Shown here: piece by piece, positions 1-7,956 of the stretch
Layout of the letters: each line of letters opens with the position of its first letter
How positions within the stretch are numbered: the first letter of the stretch is position 1
From: Streptomyces sp. HNM0574
GTDB lineage: Bacteria; Actinomycetota; Actinomycetes; Streptomycetales; Streptomycetaceae
Direction: 5' to 3'
Length of the DNA stretch: 64,000 bases
Assembly: GCF_012726235.1 (NCBI RefSeq)
Contig: NZ_JAASAH010000012.1
Coordinates: 1-64,000 of the forward strand
Position numbers and translations under genes: made by a program
Notes under the pieces: model-generated
Seen by the model: the letters and a program-made list of their open reading frames with translations, nothing else
What the model was told of the DNA's origin: nothing
The model's database searches: none

Positions 1-805
1 GTCCCCGGCCGCCCCGGCGGGCACGCTCCCGCTCGGCACGGCGGCGGGCCGCCCGTCCCTCGAACTCCTCGGGCTCCGGCCGCCGCAGTCCCACGGTCAG
101 CCGGTCGTCGTCCGCGGCCGCCTCGGCGGCGGTCCGCCCGGCGTCCGCCTGCCGGCCGGGCATCGGCGCTCCGGCCGCCCGCTCCCCGGCCGCCGCCTCC
201 GCTTCGCGGGACTCCCGCTCCCGCGCGATCTGCTCCCGCAGCGGGCCCACGGAGAGCCCGACGGTCGGCGCCGGGCCCGCGGCACCCACCGCGCCGCCCT
301 CCTCCGGCCAGGACTCCCGCGGCCCCAACTTCTGCCGCCCCGCGCCACGTTGGGCCGATCCGGCACCGCCGGAGGGGCGAGGGCTCGCGGTGTCCGGGGC
401 CGGGGCGTGCGGGACGGGTGCTTCCGGGGCGGCGGCGTACGGGGCAGCCGGGTACGACGGGCCGGGGTCGCCGAGGCCGGAGGCGTACGGGTCCGAGGCG
501 TACGGGTCCGACGCGGCCGCACCCGAGCCGTACGCGTCCGACGCGGCCCCACCCGCCCCGTAAGCCCCCGCCCCGTACGGATCAGCAGTCGGCGGGCCGG
601 GGTTCTCGTTGGCGGGGTTCCGGCGCTGCGGACGGAACCAGGGGGAGCCGTGGTCCGGGTCCGGGGCGGCCTGCGCGCCCTCGTCTCCCGGCAGCGGGTC
701 GTTGAGGGGGTCGGCGAGGGCGTCGACGGCGGCCTGGAACGCGCCGTTCCGGGCGTACGGCTCCGGCCCGTGAGCTCCCTCCTGCTCCGGGCGGAGGGAC
801 GTCAC
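1..805 (-). CDS. N-terminal part of a Pro/Ala-rich protein, probably a second class E sortase (cut by window edge)
   Basis: The frame starts with GTG at 805, which overlaps the stop of the amidotransferase gene (GTGA), so the two are translationally coupled, and it runs open off the left edge. About 268 residues are visible. They are hydrophilic and low in complexity: a region rich in Asp-Pro-Tyr-Ala/Gly repeats (DPYASDPYAS-like) followed by a charged Arg/Glu segment. No membrane helix or catalytic domain lies inside the window. In Streptomyces a second class E sortase gene with a long disordered cytoplasmic N-terminus lies at this position, so that is the inferred identity. The sortase domain itself is not seen here, and a penicillin-binding or kinase-type protein with a disordered head cannot be excluded. 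Confidence 0.6.
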   Translation of the reverse strand, partial: MTSLRPEQEGAHGPEPYARNGAFQAAVDALADPLNDPLPGDEGAQAAPDPDHGSPWFRPQRRNPANENPGPPTADPYGAGAYGAGGAASDAYGSGAAASDPYASDPYASGLGDPGPSYPAAPYAAAPEAPVPHAPAPDTASPRPSGGAGSAQRGAGRQKLGPRESWPEEGGAVGAAGPAPTVGLSVGPLREQIARERESREAEAAAGERAAGAPMPGRQADAGRTAAEAAADDDRLTVGLRRPEPEEFEGRAARRRAERERARRGGRG

Positions 806-1488
806 GCGACGACCTCCCCCGGCTGACGCCGGGCGGTGCCCCCTCCCTGCCCCTCGGCGGCGGGAGCGCGGAAGCCGGCGAGCCCGGCGGAGCGCTCGAC
901 GGCCTCCGGGTCGCCGCACTCCGTCAGCCAGTTCGCGAGCATGCGGTGACCCCACTCCGTCAGCACGGACTCGGGGTGGAACTGCACGCCCTCGACGGGC
1001 AGTTCACGGTGCCGCAGGCCCATCACGAGCCCCGCGTCCGTCCAGGCCGTCACGCGCAGCTCGGCGGGGACGTCCGCGCGGTCGACGCCCAGCGAGTGGT
1101 AGCGCGTCGCGGTGAAGGGCGAGGGCAGGTCGGTGAAGACGCCGGTGCCGTCGTGGCCGACCGGCGAGGTCTTGCCGTGCAGCAGCTCGGGGGCGCGGGT
1201 GACGGCGCCGCCGTACGCGGCCGCCAGCGACTGCATGCCGAGGCAGACGCCCAGCAGCGGAACCCCGCGCTCCGCGCAGTGCCGCACCATGTCGACGCAG
1301 ACCCCGGCCGTGTCGGGGTTGCCGGGGCCGGGGGAGAGCAGGACGCCGTCGAACCCGTCGTCGGCGTGGGCCAGTTCGGTCTCGTCGTTCCGCACGACCT
1401 CGCACTCGGCACCCAGCTGGTACAGGTACTGGACGAGGTTGAAGACGAAGCTGTCGTAGTTGTCGACGACCAGAATGCGTGCGCTCAT
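802..1488 (-). CDS. trpG/pabA: Class I glutamine amidotransferase (anthranilate / aminodeoxychorismate synthase component II)
   Basis: This 228-residue protein is the glutaminase subunit that supplies ammonia to chorismate-using synthases (p-aminobenzoate for folate, or anthranilate for tryptophan). It begins ILVVDNYDSF, which is typical of TrpG/PabA. It carries the nucleophile elbow GVCLGMQ with the catalytic Cys at about residue 82 and the His-Glu pair in GVQFHPESVLTEWG near residue 170. About 35 residues at the C-terminus go beyond the family core. ATG at 1488 overlaps the stop of the upstream small membrane gene (ATGA), and its own stop overlaps the next GTG. No component I gene is in view, so PabA and TrpG cannot be told apart. 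The Streptomyces gene at this place is usually annotated as component II. Confidence 0.9.
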   Translation of the reverse strand: MSARILVVDNYDSFVFNLVQYLYQLGAECEVVRNDETELAHADDGFDGVLLSPGPGNPDTAGVCVDMVRHCAERGVPLLGVCLGMQSLAAAYGGAVTRAPELLHGKTSPVGHDGTGVFTDLPSPFTATRYHSLGVDRADVPAELRVTAWTDAGLVMGLRHRELPVEGVQFHPESVLTEWGHRMLANWLTECGDPEAVERSAGLAGFRAPAAEGQGGGTARRQPGEVVA

Positions 1489-1727
1489 GACCCCGCTCCA
1501 CCGCCATCGACGGTGACGTCATTGAACGGAAGGAGCGGCTCCGCCCAGGGGAAGACGAACTGGAAGAGCAGAAACACGACGACGGCGACGAGCGCGAGCG
1601 AGATCACCGCCCGCACCGCCGTGTTGCCCGGCAGATGCCTCCAGATCCAGCCGTACATCCCGCGATGCCGTCCTTTCCCTCCGCCGCGCCGTCCTGGCGC
1701 GCGCCCTCCAGAGTACGGGTCGGCCAC
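1485..1727 (-). CDS. Small single-pass membrane protein
   Basis: This 80-residue protein has a basic Gly/Arg-rich N-terminus (residues 1-30), one hydrophobic helix at about residues 39-60 (AVISLALVAVVVFLLFQFVF) and a short acidic tail. It sits 22 bp after the sortase gene and overlaps the amidotransferase start by 4 bp, so it belongs to the same minus-strand transcript. No catalytic motif is visible. The position between sortase and amidotransferase is conserved in Streptomyces. A role near the membrane with the sortase is only a guess from context. Confidence 0.75.
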   Translation of the reverse strand: MADPYSGGRAPGRRGGGKGRHRGMYGWIWRHLPGNTAVRAVISLALVAVVVFLLFQFVFPWAEPLLPFNDVTVDGGGAGS

Positions 1728-1749
1728 GCCGGCCGTCGCCGGAGTCGGA

Positions 1750-2556
1750 CTACTCGTCCAGTACGTCCGGCCTGCCCTCCGCGACGGGCTGGGTGGCGTC
1801 CAGGTGCGCCCAGGCGATCAGCCGGTGGCTGCTGCCCCACTCGGGCTCGCAGGTGGTGAGCGTGAGGTACCGCCCCGGGTCGCGGTACGGCGCGGCGGAG
1901 GGCGTCAGCGGGTCGGGGACGGGGTCGAGGACGCCGGTGTCGGAGGGCACCGTCTTGTACGGCCGGTCGTCGATCCGGTACGTGTACCAGGTGCGGCCGT
2001 CGGAGAGCACCACGGCGTCGCCCGGCCGCAGTTGGGGGAAGTCCTTGAACGGGTCGCCGTAGGTGCGGCGGTGCCCGGCGACGGCGAAGTTGCCGCGCCC
2101 GCCGAGCGCGGCGGTCTCCGCGTAGTGGCCGAGGCCCTTGCGGAGCGTCTGCTTCTCGGTGTTCTCCAGCACGGGCCTGGCCCAGTCCCGCCCGAAGCGG
2201 GGGATGTACATCACGGCGAAGGAACCGCCGTCCGGATAGCGCGTCCCGGCGTCGTCCCGCCCGGTGCCGTCGGGGCCGGCGAGCCCCTCGCCGGAGGAGC
2301 CCGGGGCGTCCTCGTCGGGGGCGTCGGCGGAATCGGACGTGCCCGGGGTCAGCGAGCCGGAGGCCCAGCGGTCCTGGAGCCGGGAGATCTCACCGGCGCC
2401 CGCGCTGTCGGCCTGAACTCCCGTCCAGTACAGGAAGTACACGACGAAGAGGACGATCAGCACCCCGCCCGTGATGCACAGCTCGCTGAACGTCCGCACG
2501 ACCCCGCGCACCGAAACACGCACCGACACCCGACCCGACACCCCCCAAGGCGCCAC
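1750..2556 (-). CDS. srtE: Class E sortase (membrane transpeptidase)
   Basis: This 268-residue membrane-anchored sortase attaches LAXTG-type surface proteins (for example chaplins in Streptomyces) to peptidoglycan. One transmembrane helix lies near residues 24-45 (TGGVLIVLFVVYFLYW), followed by a Ser/Asp/Gly-rich linker. The catalytic domain shows the His motif AVAGHRRTYG and the Cys motif YLTLTTCEPEWGSSHRLI, where TLTTC holds the nucleophile and the later Arg completes the active site. The GTG at 2556 is only 24 bp after the DUF881 stop, and an in-frame TGA lies directly upstream. GTG codons a few triplets further in are alternative starts. It heads a run that continues into the small membrane protein and amidotransferase genes. 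Confidence 0.92.
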   Translation of the reverse strand: MAPWGVSGRVSVRVSVRGVVRTFSELCITGGVLIVLFVVYFLYWTGVQADSAGAGEISRLQDRWASGSLTPGTSDSADAPDEDAPGSSGEGLAGPDGTGRDDAGTRYPDGGSFAVMYIPRFGRDWARPVLENTEKQTLRKGLGHYAETAALGGRGNFAVAGHRRTYGDPFKDFPQLRPGDAVVLSDGRTWYTYRIDDRPYKTVPSDTGVLDPVPDPLTPSAAPYRDPGRYLTLTTCEPEWGSSHRLIAWAHLDATQPVAEGRPDVLDE

Positions 2557-2596
2557 TCAGCAGGCTTCGTTGACCTCGCTCACTCAGCAGGCTTCG
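2554..2596 (-). repeat. 16-bp direct repeat at the DUF881/sortase junction
   Basis: CACTCAGCAGGCTTCG is present at 2554-2569 and again at 2581-2596, 27 bp apart. The second copy encodes the C-terminal KPAE-stop of the DUF881 gene. The first copy lies just after that stop and runs into the sortase start codon. This looks like a short tandem duplication that created the present spacing between the two genes. Confidence 0.8.
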
Positions 2597-3317
2597 CGTA
2601 GTGGAGGTCCACTGTGCCCGAGTACCCCGGAAGAGTCACCGCGTTGTGCCCGTCGACTTTCCAGCCGAGGCCGTACGCGTCCACGTACTGCATGTAGTTC
2701 TGGATCGCGGGCGAGGTGTCGAGGGCGCGGCGGAGCTTCTGCTGGTCCCCCACGGCGGTGATCGTGTAGGGCGGCGAGTAGACGCGGCCCTGGAGGATCA
2801 GGGTGTTGCCGACGCAGCGGACCGCGCTGGTCGAGATCAGCCGCTGGTCCATGATCTTGATGCCCTCGGCGCCGCCCTTCCACAGGGAGTTGACGACGGC
2901 CTGCAGGTCCTGCTGGTGGATGACGAGGTCGTTGGCCTGCGGCTCGGGGACGCCGGGGACCTGCGCCGTGGCGTTCGGCGGGGCGTCGTCGAGGGTGACG
3001 GTGAGGCCCGAGCCGGAGACCTTCTCGGTGCCGGCGTCGGCCTGGAGCTGCTCGAACTCGCGCTTCTCGGAACCGCTGGTCCCGCTGTCCCGACGGGCGA
3101 GGTCGTCGACCTGCTCGCGGACGGCGGCGGCCGAGGAGTCCAGTTCGGCGTTGGTGCGGCTGCGTTCCTGGATCAGGTCGGAGAGCCGCAGCATGGAGGA
3201 ATCGCTGCGGATGTTCGTGCCCTGCGCCGTGTTGAAACTGATCCAGAAGATCAGCCCGGCGAGTGCGAAGACGCCGAGCGTGGCCAGCCGTACAGGACGG
3301 AAGCGGAATCTGGTCAC
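2580..3317 (-). CDS. DUF881 family membrane-anchored protein
   Basis: This protein of about 245 residues has one N-terminal transmembrane helix (residues about 10-30, LATLGVFALAGLIFWISF), a coiled-coil-like stretch and a DUF881 domain (LTVTLDDAPPNA, NDLVIHQQDLQAVVNSLWKGGAEGIKIMDQRL, ILQGRVYSPPYTI). DUF881 proteins are found in Gram-positive division and envelope gene clusters, but no reaction is known. The GTG at 3317 is chosen because GGAGGGAGACAGGGG lies just upstream; an earlier in-frame GTG at 3341 would lack a ribosome site. The gene is divergent from crgA and lies 24 bp upstream of the sortase, probably in one transcript with it. Confidence 0.88.
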   Translation of the reverse strand: MTRFRFRPVRLATLGVFALAGLIFWISFNTAQGTNIRSDSSMLRLSDLIQERSRTNAELDSSAAAVREQVDDLARRDSGTSGSEKREFEQLQADAGTEKVSGSGLTVTLDDAPPNATAQVPGVPEPQANDLVIHQQDLQAVVNSLWKGGAEGIKIMDQRLISTSAVRCVGNTLILQGRVYSPPYTITAVGDQQKLRRALDTSPAIQNYMQYVDAYGLGWKVDGHNAVTLPGYSGTVDLHYAKPAE

Positions 3318-3444
3318 CGTACCCCTGTCTCCCTCCACCACCGGGACGCACTACGCTAACGGACCATCGCAGAAAGCCACTTCCCGGCCGCGTCCGGGAG
3401 GCACCGGAGCGCGGTCACGCAGCGCATCGACAGGAGAACCTCTC

Positions 3445-3711
3445 GTGCCGAAGTCACGGATCCGCAAGAAGGACCGCGGAAGCGCCCCCACGCCGCCGTC
3501 CGAGAAGAAGACCGAGATCACGCTCAGTTCGGGCGGCCGCCGCTGGGTGGCCCCACTGATGCTGACCATGTTCCTGATCGGACTCGCGTGGATCGTGGTG
3601 TTCTACGTGACCGAGGGGACGCTGCCGCTCGACGCGATCGGCAACTGGAACATCGTCGTCGGGTTCGGCTTCATCGCCGCCGGCTTCGTCGTCTCGACGC
3701 AGTGGAAATGA
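3445..3711 (+). CDS. crgA: Cell division protein CrgA
   Basis: This 88-residue membrane protein is close to the family length of about 84. CrgA coordinates the FtsZ ring and septation during aerial growth in Streptomyces. The N-terminus is basic (PKSRIRKKDR) with a Pro/Lys-rich stretch. Two transmembrane helices follow at about residues 35-53 (VAPLMLTMFLIGLAWIVVFY) and 66-84 (WNIVVGFGFIAAGFVVS). The GTG at 3445 has CAGGAGAACC directly upstream. Longer readings into upstream sequence are not supported. The gene faces the rhomboid gene convergently across an interval that carries DnaA boxes. Confidence 0.95.
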   Translation: MPKSRIRKKDRGSAPTPPSEKKTEITLSSGGRRWVAPLMLTMFLIGLAWIVVFYVTEGTLPLDAIGNWNIVVGFGFIAAGFVVSTQWK

Positions 3712-3792
3712 CGCGGCGGACCTGACGTGCCGGCCGGGCCGGGGCGTTCCCCGCGAGGCGGTCCGCCCTGTCCCGACGGCGCCGGGAGTGAG

Positions 3793-3991
3793 TTGTCCAC
3801 AGGTTGATCCACAGGCTTGGAAAACTTCACAAGATCTGTGGATAACTCCACGGCGGTTGACGCCGGTGTGACCTTACCGCCGCCCGGCGGGACTCCGAAA
3901 ACCCCGATCTTGCAGGGCAAACGCGGGTTCCCATCGATTCGCACACGAGTCCAGTGCGTCATGCACAGGGGTCAGCACGCTCTGTGGACAA
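3793..3991. promoter_or_regulatory. DnaA-box cluster outside oriC
   Basis: The 314-bp gap between the 3' ends of crgA and the rhomboid gene holds no gene, but it has TTGTCCACA at 3793-3801, TGATCCACA at 3805-3813 (one mismatch to TTATCCACA), TGTGGATAA at 3837-3845 and TGTGGACAA at 3983-3991. Three of the four are perfect DnaA 9-mers. Because both flanking genes end here, a promoter function is unlikely. DnaA titration or a replication-control role is the reasonable inference. The position is about 24 kb left of oriC. Confidence 0.8.
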
Positions 3992-4025
3992 CTCCGGGGA
4001 AAGCCTGCGGAGGGCCGCCGGAATC

Positions 4026-4907
4026 TCAGCCCGTGAGCTGGAGCGTCCGCACCACGCACAGGGCGACGACCGCCAGCCCCACCGCCACGCACACGCCCCA
4101 CTGCACCAGCGCCCGGTGCTCCCGCGGCGCGTGCACCATCCCGTACGCGATGGCCGCGCCCGCGACGAGCCCGCCCACGTGCGCCTCCCAGGCGATGCCG
4201 CTCCAGGTGAAGGTCAGGACGAGGTTGACCGCCAGCAGCACCAGGATCGGCCGCATGTCCTGCCGCAGCCGCCGCATCAGCACCGCCGCCGCGCCGAACA
4301 GGCCGAAGATCGCGCCGGAAGCGCCCAGCGAGGGCTGCGCCGGGTCCGCGATCAGATACGTCAGCGCGCTGCCGCCCAGCCCGGACAGCAGGTAGAGCGC
4401 GATGAACCGGACCCGCCCGAGCGCCTGTTCCAGCGGCGGGCCGAGGAACCACAGGCCCAGCATGTTCATCAGGACGTGCCAGACCTCCTGATGCAGGAAC
4501 ATCGCGGAGACCAGGCGGTACCACTGGCCCTCGGCGACGCCCTCGACCGGACCGAAGTGCTCCGTCATCGCCCGGCCGAAGAGCAGCATCGAGTCCCGCA
4601 GCCCGTCCCCGGCGATCTGCACCGCCAGGAAGACCGCGACGTTGATGCCGAGCAGGACCTTGGTGACCAGCCGCGGGTCGGACGTCAGCATCCCGCCCGC
4701 GAGGGTGCGGGGCCGCATCGCGCCGGGTGAGGCCCCCGTACCGCCGCCGTCGCGTACGCACTCGGGGCACTGGTGGCCGACCGCGGCGGCGATCATGCAC
4801 TCGGGGCAGATCGGCCGCTCGCAGCGGGTGCAGGAGATGCCCGTCTCACGGTCCGGGTGCCGGTAGCAGTACGCCGGGCCCGGCCCGGCCGCTCGCTGTT
4901 CTTCCAT
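4026..4907 (-). CDS. Rhomboid family intramembrane serine protease
   Basis: The 293-residue protein begins with a zinc-finger-like B-box segment (residues 14-50: CYRHPDRETGISC, CERPICPEC, GHQCPEC). A six-helix rhomboid domain follows. The catalytic Ser is S197 in GASGAIFGLFG, the partner His is H243 in AHVGGLVAG, and N148 lies in the HVLMNMLGLWF loop, so the active site is complete. ATG at 4907 starts just before the Cys-rich region; longer in-frame readings upstream have no family similarity. The gene is convergent with crgA. Substrates are unknown. Streptomyces has several rhomboids, and this one is a conserved origin-region member. Confidence 0.94.
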   Translation of the reverse strand: MEEQRAAGPGPAYCYRHPDRETGISCTRCERPICPECMIAAAVGHQCPECVRDGGGTGASPGAMRPRTLAGGMLTSDPRLVTKVLLGINVAVFLAVQIAGDGLRDSMLLFGRAMTEHFGPVEGVAEGQWYRLVSAMFLHQEVWHVLMNMLGLWFLGPPLEQALGRVRFIALYLLSGLGGSALTYLIADPAQPSLGASGAIFGLFGAAAVLMRRLRQDMRPILVLLAVNLVLTFTWSGIAWEAHVGGLVAGAAIAYGMVHAPREHRALVQWGVCVAVGLAVVALCVVRTLQLTG

Positions 4908-4957
4908 GGCCCCGTCCCCTGTGCCCCTCCGTGCGTACATACTTTCCGGGCACAGAC

Positions 4958-4990
4958 GCGCCCCACCCTGTCTACGGACGGGTGGGGCGT
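4958..4990 (-). terminator. Probable terminator after the cyclophilin gene
   Basis: CGCCCCACCC at 4959-4968 pairs with GGGTGGGGCG at 4980-4989 around an 11-nt loop. It lies between the cyclophilin stop and the rhomboid start and has no clear U-tail, as is common in Streptomyces. Confidence 0.55.
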
Positions 4991-5040
4991 CACGGTTCCC
5001 GGGCGGGAACGCTCGTCTGCGCCGTACCGAGACCGCGGCG

Positions 5041-5568
5041 TCAGCGGCGCTCGACCGTGACCGACTCGATGACGACGTCCTGCGTCGGGCGGTCGGTGCG
5101 CGGGTTGGTGTCGACGGCGGCGATCGCGTCGACGACCTTCTTGCTCGCGTCGTCGGCGACCTCACCGAAGATGGTGTGCTTGCCGGTCAGCCAGGCGGTG
5201 GGGCCGACGGTCACGAAGAACTGCGAACCGTTGGTGCCCGGGCCCGCGTTGGCCATGGCCAGCAGGTACGCCTTGTCGAAGGCCAGGTCGGGGTGGACCT
5301 CGTCGCCGAACTCGTACCCGGGGCCGCCGGTGCCGTTGCCCAGCGGGTCGCCGCCCTGGATCATGAAGCCGCTGATCACCCGGTGGAAGACCGTGCCGTC
5401 GTACAGCCGGTTCGTGGACTTCTCGCCGGTCGCCGGGTGCGTCCACTCGCGCCGGCCCTCGGCGAGCTCCACGAAGTTCGCGACCGTCTTCGGCGCGTGG
5501 TGGGGGAAGAGCTGGACCACGATGCTGCCGTGGTTCGTCTTCAGGGTGGCGTAGAGCTGCTCAGCCAC
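5041..5568 (-). CDS. Cyclophilin-type peptidyl-prolyl cis-trans isomerase
   Basis: The protein has about 175 residues, a cytosolic single-domain cyclophilin that isomerises X-Pro bonds during folding. Family motifs are all present: YDGTVFHRVISGFMIQGGDP (with the catalytic Arg in FHR), MANAGPGTNGSQFFVT, WLTGKHTIFGEV. The start is GTG at 5568 (VAEQLYATLK) with GGAAAGG upstream; a longer frame to 5682 adds only a low-quality basic segment. The gene is divergent from the DUF5324 gene and upstream of the rhomboid gene, with a hairpin between the latter two. Confidence 0.94.
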   Translation of the reverse strand: MAEQLYATLKTNHGSIVVQLFPHHAPKTVANFVELAEGRREWTHPATGEKSTNRLYDGTVFHRVISGFMIQGGDPLGNGTGGPGYEFGDEVHPDLAFDKAYLLAMANAGPGTNGSQFFVTVGPTAWLTGKHTIFGEVADDASKKVVDAIAAVDTNPRTDRPTQDVVIESVTVERR

Positions 5569-5789
5569 GATGTGCCTTTCCTTAAACCTGCAGGGACTTC
5601 CCCGATCCTCCCACGGACTCCCGGACGAGGAGGGCCGTACCGAATGACCCGGATGCCCGGCTGCGGCAGCCGGACAGCGCACACGCAGGCATGATCTTCA
5701 GAACGCGTGGAAAGCGACAGTGTGTCCGTTCGTCGTACCGCAGGGGCAACCCCCTGATCACCTGACCGCCACCGAGGAGGAGGATCCCC

Positions 5790-6506
5790 GTGACCCGTAA
5801 GGACAGCGTGCGCGCGTCCAGCACCGCCAAGGACAGCGTGCGGCACGCTGCGGAGGTGGTGGCGCCCTACGCGGAGAGCGCGAGGGACACCGCCGTGCAC
5901 TACGCGCACGAGGCGGGCGCCCGGCTCGGCCCCCGTGCCTCCCGCGCCGCACACCAGGCCCGCTGCGCCGCGCGCGACGGCTACGACCAGCACGTCCTGC
6001 CCCGGCTCGCCCAGGCCAGGGAGCAGGCCAGGCAGAACCTGCCGCACGAGTGGGAGGTCGCCGCCGAGCGCGCCGCGCGCCGCACCCGCCGCGCGGCCCG
6101 GCAGGCCGGCGACTACGCGGCCCCCCGCATCGAGAGCGCCCTCAAGGAGGCCCAGGCCGCGGCCGGGCCCGCGAAGGAGGAGGCGGCCGCGCGCAGCGCC
6201 GCCGCGCTCGCCGCGCTGCGCGGGCAGGTCAGCCCGCGCGAGATCGAGAAGCTCAGCCGGCGCAGGTCGCGCCGCGCCTGCACCGGCCGTGCGCTGAAGC
6301 GGGCCGGGGTGCTCGCGCTGCTCGCCGGCGGCTGTTACGCGGCCTGGCGCTGGTGGGACAAGCAGGCCAACCCCGACTGGCTGGTGGAGCCGCCGGCCGC
6401 GACCGAGGTCGGCGACCGCGACACCCTGGCGCCCGAGGAGGGCCCGCTCGACCCCGAGGTACGGGCCAAGCAGGCCGAGGCGGAGGGCGGCGAGGGCACC
6501 CGCTGA
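5790..6506 (+). CDS. DUF5324 family protein
   Basis: The 238-residue protein has a long Ala/Arg/Glu-rich helical part (residues 1-165, low complexity, amphipathic and probably coiled) and one hydrophobic segment near residues 172-188 (AGVLALLAGGCYAAWRWW), followed by an acidic tail. The DUF5324 family is confined to Streptomyces and close relatives, and its function is unknown. GTG at 5790 has a strong site, GAGGAGGAGGATCCCC. The gene is divergent from the cyclophilin gene. A strong hairpin follows it. Confidence 0.85.
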   Translation: MTRKDSVRASSTAKDSVRHAAEVVAPYAESARDTAVHYAHEAGARLGPRASRAAHQARCAARDGYDQHVLPRLAQAREQARQNLPHEWEVAAERAARRTRRAARQAGDYAAPRIESALKEAQAAAGPAKEEAAARSAAALAALRGQVSPREIEKLSRRRSRRACTGRALKRAGVLALLAGGCYAAWRWWDKQANPDWLVEPPAATEVGDRDTLAPEEGPLDPEVRAKQAEAEGGEGTR

Positions 6507-6553
6507 CCGCGGCCTCCCGTACCACGCCCCGCCCGGACGACGAAGGACGACGA

Positions 6554-6586
6554 ACGGCCCGGCAGCCCGCGCGGCTGCCGGGCCGT
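6554..6586 (+). terminator. Rho-independent-like terminator after DUF5324
   Basis: ACGGCCCGGCAGCC (6554-6567) pairs perfectly with GGCTGCCGGGCCGT (6573-6586) around a 5-nt loop. There is no U-tract. Confidence 0.75.
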
Positions 6587-6685
6587 CGTCCGTGCGGTCA
6601 ACGCACGTGCCGGTGCCACCGGTTGGCCGCTGGGGCATGATGTGCCGGGCCCGGACCGGTCCGTGAAGCCGCAGGAGGAGTCGTC

Positions 6686-7495
6686 GTGAGTGACAGCAGC
6701 GAGCTCGCCGGGAGTGCCGCCGTGGGCGAGGGGATCGCGCACAACGCACGGGTCTGGAACTACTGGCTCGGCGGCAAGGACTACTACCAGGTCGACCGCG
6801 TCGTGGGGGACCGGGTCACCGGCATGTACCCGAGCATCCGCGAGGTGGCCCGCGCCGACCGCCGGTTCCTCGGCCGGGCCGTGCGGTACCTCGCGGGCGA
6901 GGCGGGCGTACGGCAGTTCCTCGACATCGGCACGGGGCTGCCGACGGTGCACAACACGCACGAGGTGGCGCAGGAGATCGCGCCTCAGGCGCGGATCGTC
7001 TACGTGGACAACGACCCGGTCGTCCTGCTGCACGCCCGTGCGCTGCTCACCAGCTCGCTGGAGGGCGCCACCGACTACGTCGACGCCGACGCGCGCGACC
7101 CCGAGCGCATCCTGCGCGCGGCCGCCGGGACGCTGGACCTCTCCCGTCCGGTGGGCCTGATACTGCTCGGCATCCTCAACTTCGTGCCGGACACCGAGGA
7201 GGCCACAGCTGTCGTCCGGACGCTGCTGGCGGCGCTGCCCTCCGGCAGCCATCTGGTGCTGACCCATCCGACGCTGGAGCTGGGCGGCGAGGCCAACGCC
7301 GAGGCCATGGAGTTCTGGAACGCGCACGCGACGCCCCCGATCGTGGCCCGCGGCCGGGAGGACGTCGCCCGCTTCTTCGACGGCCTGGAGCTGCTGGAGC
7401 CCGGCATCGTCTCCTGCTCCCGGTGGCGTGCCGGGAGCGGTGCGGACGAGGAGCCGGAGGTCGCCCAGTTCGGCGCCGTGGGGCGGAAGCCGTGA
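6686..7495 (+). CDS. SAM-dependent methyltransferase, DUF574 / Methyltransf_19 family
   Basis: This 269-residue protein has the family N-terminus with ARVWNYWLGGKDYYQVDR, the SAM-binding loop FLDIGTGLPTVHNTHEVA (about residue 75) and the acidic strand end IVYVDNDPVVLLHA. This family is very abundant in actinomycetes; substrates are mostly unknown. GTG at 6686 has GCAGGAGGAG upstream. Its stop TGA overlaps the ATG of the next gene, so the two are co-translated. It is the first gene of a plus-strand run ending in photolyase. No residue appears to be missing. Confidence 0.9.
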   Translation: MSDSSELAGSAAVGEGIAHNARVWNYWLGGKDYYQVDRVVGDRVTGMYPSIREVARADRRFLGRAVRYLAGEAGVRQFLDIGTGLPTVHNTHEVAQEIAPQARIVYVDNDPVVLLHARALLTSSLEGATDYVDADARDPERILRAAAGTLDLSRPVGLILLGILNFVPDTEEATAVVRTLLAALPSGSHLVLTHPTLELGGEANAEAMEFWNAHATPPIVARGREDVARFFDGLELLEPGIVSCSRWRAGSGADEEPEVAQFGAVGRKP

Positions 7496-7890
7496 TGCGC
7501 GGGACGGCGCTGCTGCGGGCCGTCGGGGCCGCGACCACGCTGTACGGGCTGACCGTCACCGCGCGGCCCGAGCTCCTGGCCCGCCCCTCCGGGCTCACCG
7601 ACGCGGGCGGGCGCCGGGTGGCGGAGGCGACGCGCGTCTCGCTGCGGCCGTTGGCCTGGCGGGACGCGGCGAGCGGGCTGGCGCTGCTGCTGGCCCCCGA
7701 GGGCCCGGCGCTGCGCACCGCCGCCCGGGTGCGGATCGCGGCCGACCTCGGCGACGCGGTGCTGCTCGGCGCGACGCTGCCGGGCCGGGGCAGGCGCGCG
7801 GGCGCGGTCGCCGTCTCGCTCGGCTGGGGCGCGCTCTCCGTCGCGGGCCTCCTCGCGGACCGGCCGCGCCCCCGCACCCCGCGCCCCTGA
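7495..7890 (+). CDS. Small membrane protein of unknown function
   Basis: This protein of about 131 residues starts at ATG 7495 (TGATG overlap with the methyltransferase stop); a GTG one codon earlier is also possible. It is Ala/Leu/Arg-rich, with hydrophobic stretches near residues 5-22, 50-70 and 100-125, which suggests three or four short helices. The tail is Pro/Arg-rich. It resembles small DUF4267-like membrane proteins in length and pattern only. Coupling to the methyltransferase and the following SDR gene suggests a shared transcript. Confidence 0.7.
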   Translation: MRGTALLRAVGAATTLYGLTVTARPELLARPSGLTDAGGRRVAEATRVSLRPLAWRDAASGLALLLAPEGPALRTAARVRIAADLGDAVLLGATLPGRGRRAGAVAVSLGWGALSVAGLLADRPRPRTPRP

Positions 7891-7956
7891 CGTACGCCCG
7901 GCGTACCGCCCGCGCGCCGGGTCCGGCACTGGCGGCGGCACGGGCAGAGTGGCCCC

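Noticed and set aside
97..552. 151-codon minus-strand Arg/Pro frame
   Set aside because: It is out of frame with the GTG-805 reading, which is coupled to the upstream stop and open to the window edge. The Arg/Pro pattern is typical of a frame shadow.
946..2601. 551-codon plus-strand open frame
   Set aside because: It is antisense to trpG/pabA, the small membrane gene and the sortase, which all have clear family motifs.
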